In this document: positions 57,432 to 64,000 of the stretch, one piece after another
Position numbering within the stretch: position 1 is the first letter of the stretch
How the letters are laid out: each line of letters starts with the position of its first letter
NCBI RefSeq assembly: GCF_002775205.1
Contig: NC_036447.1
Span: 25,960,501-26,024,500, forward strand
Direction: 5' to 3'
Length of the DNA stretch: 64,000 nt
Source: Xiphophorus maculatus
Lineage: Eukaryota > Chordata > Actinopteri > Cyprinodontiformes > Poeciliidae
The notes under the pieces: generated by a model
Told to the model about the DNA's origin: nothing
What the model saw: the letters and a program-made list of their open reading frames with translations, nothing else
Databases searched by the model: none
Made by a program: the position numbers and the translations under genes

Positions 57432-57923
57432 ATGTGCTTAAAAAGTGTCTTTTTTTAACACTTTATGCAAAACCCCCCTCATGCAGCCCTTCAATGTGCT
57501 GCACGCAAATATTCAAAGTGTGTCCAGATAATGCGCTATTTCTGCTGGAACGTCGTAATTACTAGACTTTTTTTGATATCAGCCTCAATCTCGGCCAAAT
57601 CAGTGAGTTTACTACTTTTGGGAGGTTAAAAGGTATCCTGTTAGCAAGCAGCAGGCTAAAGCTAAAGCTAACACTGGTCAGAAGAAAGAGGCTGTCTCTC
57701 ACGTTGAAGTAGCGAACGTGTCCGTTAATCACGTAAAAAAAAAAAAAATTAATTTCCCTCCCGTGTTGGAAGACGTTTGTGGCGGCAAGTGCCGCATTCG
57801 CCGACACCGAGGACCGACTGAGACAAGCGGCACAATGTGGCTACAGCGTAGCCTCCCCCACCGCTCAAACTTCAGAGACCACTTATCATTTATGCACATC
57901 AGTTGTTCATTAATTCATCTTAC

Positions 57924-58440
57924 GTGAAAGTCTAGCAGAGTCCCGCCGGCGGACACCTCGGAGGCTGAGTCCCGCTACCAGCGGGGAAGCAGGGCAAGTC
58001 GGGGCGGCCAGAAAGCTGTCGGTGCCCCCGCTGTGTGCCAGCCTCGATGCCCGGTAGGATTTAGGAGAGCTCGGTTGGCCCGGGCCGGTGTGAGAGACCC
58101 GGCCGTGTTCAGCGGGAGGGGGCAGCAGCAGCGGCGGCGGAGAAAGGATTCAAAATATAGCTTTTTTTTTTTTCTCCCCCCTCCCTTTTATTTTAAATGT
58201 CAGCTCCAACTTCACTTAAAGAATGCAGCCAAATATTTCTCTCTTTTTGTCGTCTGGGGAAAAGGTGGGGACATTAAAAAAATTCCTCGAAACCGTGGAG
58301 GGGGCCGGTGGTCTCCCCGCGCCAGCAGCACCGAGCGATGTCCTCCTCCTCCCGGCGGTACAGCGGAGCAGCTACCGATCCGGTTCGGAGACGAGCTAGT
58401 CCCGTCCAAGATGTCGCTTATGATGTCTTGCTTCAATTAA
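57924..58440 (-). promoter_or_regulatory. nacc1: Probable nacc1 5' non-coding exon and CpG-island promoter
   Basis: This is the most CpG-rich patch of the window after the coding exons. On the minus strand it ends in a consensus donor, CTTTCAC followed by GTAAGA (intron from 57923). The sequence has no long frame in the sense direction, as expected for a leader exon. Splicing from here to 47439 would make a first intron of about 10.5 kb. The start site lies somewhere around 58300-58450 or slightly higher. This assignment is inference from position, strand, composition and the donor. Confidence 0.5.
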
Positions 58441-60310
58441 ATTATTTATAATAAGCAATCTCGGCCAACCACAGACGCGATACGGGGCAGAACTCCAATT
58501 TCCAGACTATTTTTTCTTTCTTCTTCTTCTTCTTTTTTTTTTTTAACCGGGGAGGAGTTTATAGCGGGTGATCTTGGCACTCCATCTTTAACCGACATCA
58601 ACAGGTCATCCCGGGACACAAATGCGCTGCAACTGTGGGCGAGACGGAGGGACGGATCCGCGGCATGGCGAGAGGAGAACAGGGCAGAGAGAGAGGAGGG
58701 GAGAGAAATGTTTACGGGAATGGCTGGAAGACGAGAAAAACTCAACCGAGCCGGTTTATTCACTGCACTTTGCGATTTTAGGCGACTGGCAGCGGTTTGC
58801 ACTTGCAGCTTGACGACGCAAAGAGACAAGGTTGCGTTTGAGGAAGTTCAGGAATGCGGGAGAAAGATGAGCCGGGAACTCATAAAGCCACTCACCGACG
58901 AAAGAAAGGAGAGCAGGGCCGCCACTAGAGATTTTGTAAGGGGGGCGGAGGGGGAGCTACACGGGAGCCACTTATAATAATACAAAAAAAACAAACTTAG
59001 ATTGAATCTTGGGATTGAGCTGCATGGTGCAGTTGGTAGCACTGTAGTCATTTCACTCAAAGTAGAAGGTCTTGGTTTTGAATCCCAGTCTGTGGTCGTT
59101 CGTGGATTTCTCTCCATGAACGTGTGGGTTCTGAACATTTTTTGTATGGGTGGGCAAACCAGGCCAGTAAAAATTTTGAGTGCACAGCTAAACAAACAAA
59201 CAAAAAAAAATTAAGATATATTTACTGTATTAACAATTGTTATTCTATTTAAAATTTTATAAATATACATTTATTTATGTGTTACATTTATTTCTTGATT
59301 GAAGGAGATGACTCATGCTTTTCTCGGTGGCAAACATTTTTCCTGGAAGGGGCCATGAACCCTTTACACCCCCTTAGGGGGCGCCACTGGTGGGTTCTCT
59401 CACTGGTGGGTTCTCTCACTGGTGGGTTCTCTCACTGGTGGGTTCTGTGGGAGGAAGTACTCCGGCTTCCTCCCACAGTTCAAAAACATGACTCTCAGGT
59501 TAACTGGCCTCTGTAAACTGCCTGCAGGTATGACTTTCTGTCCTGTGTGATGCCCTATGATGGCCTGGCACCTCATCCATCACAGGATGACTGCTGGAGA
59601 TGGGGTGTGGGGGCACTTGGGTGCATGATGACCTCAGGTAATTGGTAAAATAAGACACAAAATATACACTCAGCTCAAGCCGTGGGTAGCGGATAAAGCA
59701 ATGAAATGTCCTGCCCAAAACTTTTGTCCACTGACTCAAGCTTAAATATGAATCCACTATACTTATGCTTGATTTTTCATATGTTGATCAACTGAAAATC
59801 TGTGCTTCTTACACGTAAAATTCGTTTTGTCTGAATACTGATTTCACAGCCATCTCCTGGTTCTTACAACCGGAGCAGAGTGTAGAAATGTAGAAATTCC
59901 GAGAATAAATATAATTGCAATAATATAAAGTTTCAGACCTATATTAATATCTGATATTAATCTTGATGTCATGGCTGATAACCGTTATTGGCAACAAGAT
60001 GGAAATAAACAAAGCTTGTCAATTGGCCAAGTTTTACTTATCGAACCAAATATCATAAAAACATGACTAACATCGGGCGATGCTGATATAGATACCGATA
60101 TATTGTGCATCCCTAATAAATTTTGCCATAATTTATGACATATGGTGAGACATCAAGCAATACCTGCTTGATGTCTTATGAAATTTGAAAGCAGTGCCAG
60201 AAAAAGTGGCATATGTCTAAAAATAGGGCCCCACAAAGAAAACATATAAATATAAATAAATCTTGTAACCTATAAACATTTGACCCCTCCTATTTTAAAA
60301 TCATTCACTG
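58441..60310. other. Upstream flank of nacc1
   Basis: CpG-moderate sequence to about 58980, then the broken SINE and AT-rich repeats. Human synteny would place TRMT1 head-to-head with NACC1, but I see no TRMT1-like exon here. Confidence 0.5.
59017..59640 (+). mobile_element. Degenerate, interrupted tRNA-derived SINE
   Basis: A decayed copy of the 9.8-kb SINE family. The A box is TGGTGCAGTTGG (59025-59036), the B box is degenerate (GGTTTTGAATCCC), and the body resumes at about 59462 with CTCCGGCTTCCTCCCACAGT. The interruption (about 59150-59380) is AT-rich. Just before the body resumes, a 16-bp unit CTCACTGGTGGGTTCT is repeated about four times (59388-59448). Confidence 0.7.
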
Positions 60311-60396
60311 TATATTATTATATTATATTATATTATATTATATTATATTATATTATATTATATTATATTATATTATATTATATTATATTATATTAT
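60311..60396. repeat. (TATTA)n pentanucleotide array
   Basis: About 17 nearly perfect TATTA units, immediately before a SINE-like or simple GC-rich patch. Confidence 0.9.
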
Positions 60397-60937
60397 ACTG
60401 AATTTTTGGGATGATAATTGCCCCCCTCACTCCCCCCTCTTGGTGGCGCCACTGAAGGAGGGGGGCAGCGCGACAAAAGTATGAAGCCGGTGTGAAGTGG
60501 TTAAAGTTTGGTCTGTCCCCATGTGCCCATCCCCCCACAATAGTTACCACAACTTTACCATCCAATTCAGAACAAAACAACAAAAAGACTCCCAGTAGCT
60601 TCACCTTCACTTCAGCAGCCTCCACCATACCTCCCTGTTCAGCCAGATTCATGAGGACGCCTCCCCAGCCCCTCACTAAAACACAGCGCTGGAACGGGAC
60701 AAGACGTCTCCGTCCCGCACCGGCTGATGAGTCCGAACCGCCGGGTACGAGTTGATCCGAAACCCTTCAACTTACCCCTCCGCTGGATTCTGCTGGAATT
60801 TCTTCCGAATGGAGGAGCGGCGCACAAGAAGAAGAAGAAGAAGAAGCGGTCTAGTTTCTCCCTCCCTCCGCCTCGCCACAGACAGTCATTCACTTTGACT
60901 GTATGCTGTGAACCAGCAGCAGCACACCATTCATGCG

Positions 60938-60958
60938 CACGCACACACACACACACAC

Positions 60959-61028
<70 letters not shown>
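60938..61028. repeat. (CA)n microsatellite
   Basis: About 45 CA units with a single CG interruption, followed by GCATGCATGCATGC. Confidence 0.95.
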
Positions 61029-61031
<3 letters not shown>

Positions 61032-61483
61032 TGCATGCATGCAGGCGAGAATTGGAGCTCAGAACTATCGAGGAGGGGGGAACAGAGAGGAGCAAAGCCG
61101 GGATGTTTTTTTTTTGTTAACCCTCCCATCCATCCCAGGGGTTGCAGACTGATCACAGAGCCACTGATCGACCTGATAGATAGGCAGGTAGACGGACAGA
61201 ATAGGGGGGGAGAGATGCTGCCGTACCGTTTTGCCAATGGAGCCATTGTAATGAACTGATATATGGCACCTTTACTTCCAGCAATCAATGACTTGGAATT
61301 ATCTCGGTGAGTTAACTACTTCCTGTCATTAACCCGGCTTGAGATGACAACGGAGGTTATCGATGCACGTCATTAGTGTCTTATTGTCAGATAATAAGAA
61401 ATGTGCTCATGTGGCGATAAAGGGAAAATCTAGCCGAAAATGAAACAAAGCGCAGAAGTTCTACTCTTAACGATGTGAGCAAA

Positions 61484-61485
<2 letters not shown>

Positions 61486-61553
<68 letters not shown>
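61486..61553. repeat. (TA)n microsatellite
   Basis: About 34 TA units followed by a short TG run. Confidence 0.95.
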
Positions 61554-61556
<3 letters not shown>

Positions 61557-62539
61557 TGTGTGTGTGTGTATAAATTAAATTTGGCGGGAAGGTCGGCAGC
61601 ATCAGCAAACCGCACATAAGTAAAGTAATCTGATTACTTTTAAAAGGATGACCGATAGGAGCCGAAAGGCGTCGCAGGAAGCAGGTAAGACGTGCCGCCA
61701 GCGTCCCCAGCCGACCCGACTGTCTGAGCCCCACCCACCACCAGTCCACCCACTCAAGCCCCGCGCACTCACTTTTGTCTTCTGCCGGTGGGAGCGACTC
61801 CCTCGTGCCCTAGCCCAGCCAAAGGACGGTGAAAGCCGGGGGTGGGGGGGCGCAGGTTCGATGCCCCGCTATCCTCTCAGTTGCGTGAAACAGAGCGTCT
61901 AGACTCCGGGCAGGTGAAGCCCCTCCAGGGCCTCCAGGCGCTGCGCACAGTGAATACTAAACAGGATGAGACTGCACTCAGGAGCGGCACTGCGCTCCCC
62001 GCTCTCTCTCCCTGTCATGCCAAATACTATTAACTCTATAATTCTCCTGTGTCAGATGTATAGCGCCACGCTCTCTGGGCATCCATTGTCACAGCGCCCC
62101 CATCCAGATGTTCCGGTTTGTGTGGAGAGGCGTGTACAGTGTGAAGGCAGGTGATGCAAATCACGGACGGGTTACCGAGTCGATTACTTGTAGATGTTTA
62201 TGTCCTCACATTCCGTTTGTCAGGATGAAAATGATTTTCTTGGCAGCAACTAAAGTCAGCAAAACTCAAAATATGTCAGAAGAAGAATTGTAGATTTACA
62301 GTTTTAACAAGCAGACACAACAACTGCATGGAAGGTGTTCGGATGTCAAGTTTGTTGCACATTTCAGCAACAAGGCAGTTCAACGTGGTTACACCATGAG
62401 ATCATAACACAATGAAACAAGCAACAAACGGTACATTTTGTCAGATGCCACCATCAAAATCATCAAGAAAACAAACCTCAGATACTCTGATCAATGTTCC
62501 AGTTATTAGAATCAAATGTAACTCACAACAGGTGGCTTT

Positions 62540-62780
62540 TTTTTTCAGCCTTTATTTAAAGGAGTCCAGTGTTTCGGCAGTTTTGCAGTTTTCTGGACGA
62601 TTGTTCCAGATTTTAGAGGAGCATAAAAACGGAACGCCGGTTCTGAATCTGGGAATGCAGATGTGCCGCCGATCTGCCTGGAAGACGATTGGAGGTGTTG
62701 CCCGTCAGGGGAAAGGAAATGGGTTATGAGGTTCAATGGCGACCCAGGAACCGGGGCCAAACGTCTCCCCTGGAGAACGC
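62540..62780 (+). repeat. Second copy of the 49-kb repeat family
   Basis: Shares TTTCGGCAGTTTTGCAGTTT and the phrase TTCTGAATCTGGGAATGCAG with the 49-kb copy. Read on the plus strand, a short frame (QMCRRSAWKTIGGVARQG) is not a recognisable protein. Confidence 0.45.
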
Positions 62781-64000
62781 TTTCAAGGTCAGGGGAAACC
62801 TAGACTGAGCTGGTTTGCCACATAGAAGAAGTTTGCAAATAGGAAAACTTTTAAGAGCTTTCAGCTCTGGTGGTGGAAGCAGAATGTCGAGGGGCTTTTT
62901 TTTTCCACTTTAAGGGACGTCGACAAGAAGTCACACACTGATTAAACTGTTTTACTTTTGTGAGGTAAAACAACAGATTTTTTTATGTTGTTGCTATTTG
63001 TCAAGAGAAAGTACACTAAGTGAAGGCACATTATTGGACAAGGTGAGGTAACACAGGGATGAAACTCAAACCGTAATGTTTGCCAACTGATACAACATAT
63101 TAAACAGGAGCCAAAACTCACGGAGGAAAGTGCAGGAGTTTGTCTTCTAAATGAGACAAGTGTTTCCTGTATGCTTCTTACGTCTGAACAAATAGGTGTA
63201 ACAGAGAGACAGAAGTGTTTCCTTGCTGAGAAAACATATAGACCTGGTTGAAATCTTTTAAAATCCTCGTGGAGGAATGTGTTTTTGTAGGTCAAAACCA
63301 ATTTTTTTCACTTTTGGCTCCAACTCTAAAAGGTTAAATAAGGCACAAAAGCAACACCGCACATCACCAAAACATTGTGCCACCGTGGTGAAATGTTGCG
63401 CTGGCAGGACATTTGACTATTTCCCTATGGTTGCTCTCTTTGGATGGATTCTGCGTTGTGACAGAAGGTACTAAAGTTCTAGACACCAGCCGGCTTCACT
63501 GAAAACCTCGGCTGTCTGCTGGACAACTGAAGGTTCGGGGAAGTTTTATTTTCTGCCTTTTCTGCTTTGTTTGATTTTATTCAGGCTGTTTTGTCACGCT
63601 CTAGTGACACACAAGACAAAGTCCTAAACATGTACAGTCATTAAGAAACGCATTAGCAAAACCGTTTTGTCATTTCTCTGTGGGCACTGGAAGAGCATGG
63701 ACTCTGCAGGCAAAGAGGCAGCGAAATTGAATTCTGTTCAGGCGACTTGTCCAATAAAAAGGCATCACTGTCATGCCGTAACACAATACATTTATGGAAT
63801 GTAGTGGCCTTATCTTCTTTCTGCAGAGATATTCTCAGCCCCACACTTCCTGAATCTGGGAAATTGTGGTGATTCTATAGGCTATGTTTAGCCTTTCATT
63901 AAAATGCGCCGCTATCTGCAGGCACGGGGATATTAAATTATTATTCATGAGAGCAGACTGACGTGTTTTATGCATGTTTACTGGGCGAAAAGTAGGCCAG
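62781..64000. other. No gene recognised
   Basis: AT-rich sequence to the window end with no coding segment or named repeat that I can support. Confidence 0.5.

Noticed and set aside
58033..58440. 135-codon plus-strand frame in the CpG-rich patch
   Set aside because: It is antisense to the inferred nacc1 leader exon and contains poly-Phe from a T run; no domain.
60311..61030. Regularly spaced direct repeats resembling a CRISPR array
   Set aside because: These are simple microsatellites in a vertebrate genome, without unique spacers.
61648..61902. 84-codon plus-strand frame
   Set aside because: GC-rich but with no splice context, domain or similarity that I can recognise.

Overview
This is a eukaryotic nuclear window, most likely from a teleost fish. 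It is AT-rich, carries long microsatellites, and is littered with decayed fish-type transposons: tRNA-derived SINEs, LINE tails, Tc1/mariner and hAT-like pieces and MITEs. The recognisable genes have vertebrate intron-exon structure with GT-AG introns. Most of the sequence is intronic or intergenic.

Three genes can be reconstructed fully. ier2 is a single-exon immediate-early gene on the minus strand (7456-7983). stx10, a Golgi/endosome t-SNARE of the syntaxin 6/10 family, lies on the plus strand with nine coding exons spanning 15809-22514 and gives a 241-residue protein. nacc1, a BTB-BEN transcriptional regulator, lies on the minus strand with seven coding exons spanning 40629-47414 and gives a 590-residue protein. 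A CpG-rich 5' untranslated exon for nacc1 is likely near 57924-58440. From memory, the same order and relative orientation (IER2, STX10, NACC1) occurs on human 19p13.13, so the block looks like conserved synteny. The three genes share no obvious pathway.

Layout: 1-6.6 kb is mostly non-coding, with one LINE fragment and a phase-compatible pair of candidate exons (4649-4770 and 5519-5586) that may be the 3' end of an unidentified plus-strand gene. 6.6-9.5 kb holds ier2, its 3' UTR, its CRE/TATA promoter and a distal SRF-type site. 9.8-12.4 kb holds a SINE and a LINE remnant. 15.7-23.8 kb is stx10. 24.9-40 kb is a gene-poor interval between the convergent 3' ends of stx10 and nacc1, with transposon fragments, simple repeats and one coding-like patch at 28958-29042. 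40.0-58.4 kb is nacc1, with repeat-filled introns. 58.5-64 kb is repeats without a recognised gene.

I did not find a new multi-gene system. The observations most worth checking are: a 48-bp copy of nacc1 coding sequence embedded in a tandemly duplicated transposon patch in a nacc1 intron; a frame-preserving 72-nt cassette exon candidate inside the SNARE motif of stx10; a MITE just after the nacc1 stop codon that carries the first canonical poly(A) signal; the candidate exon pair upstream of ier2; and an SRF/CRE/TATA-like cluster at 9.3-9.45 kb.
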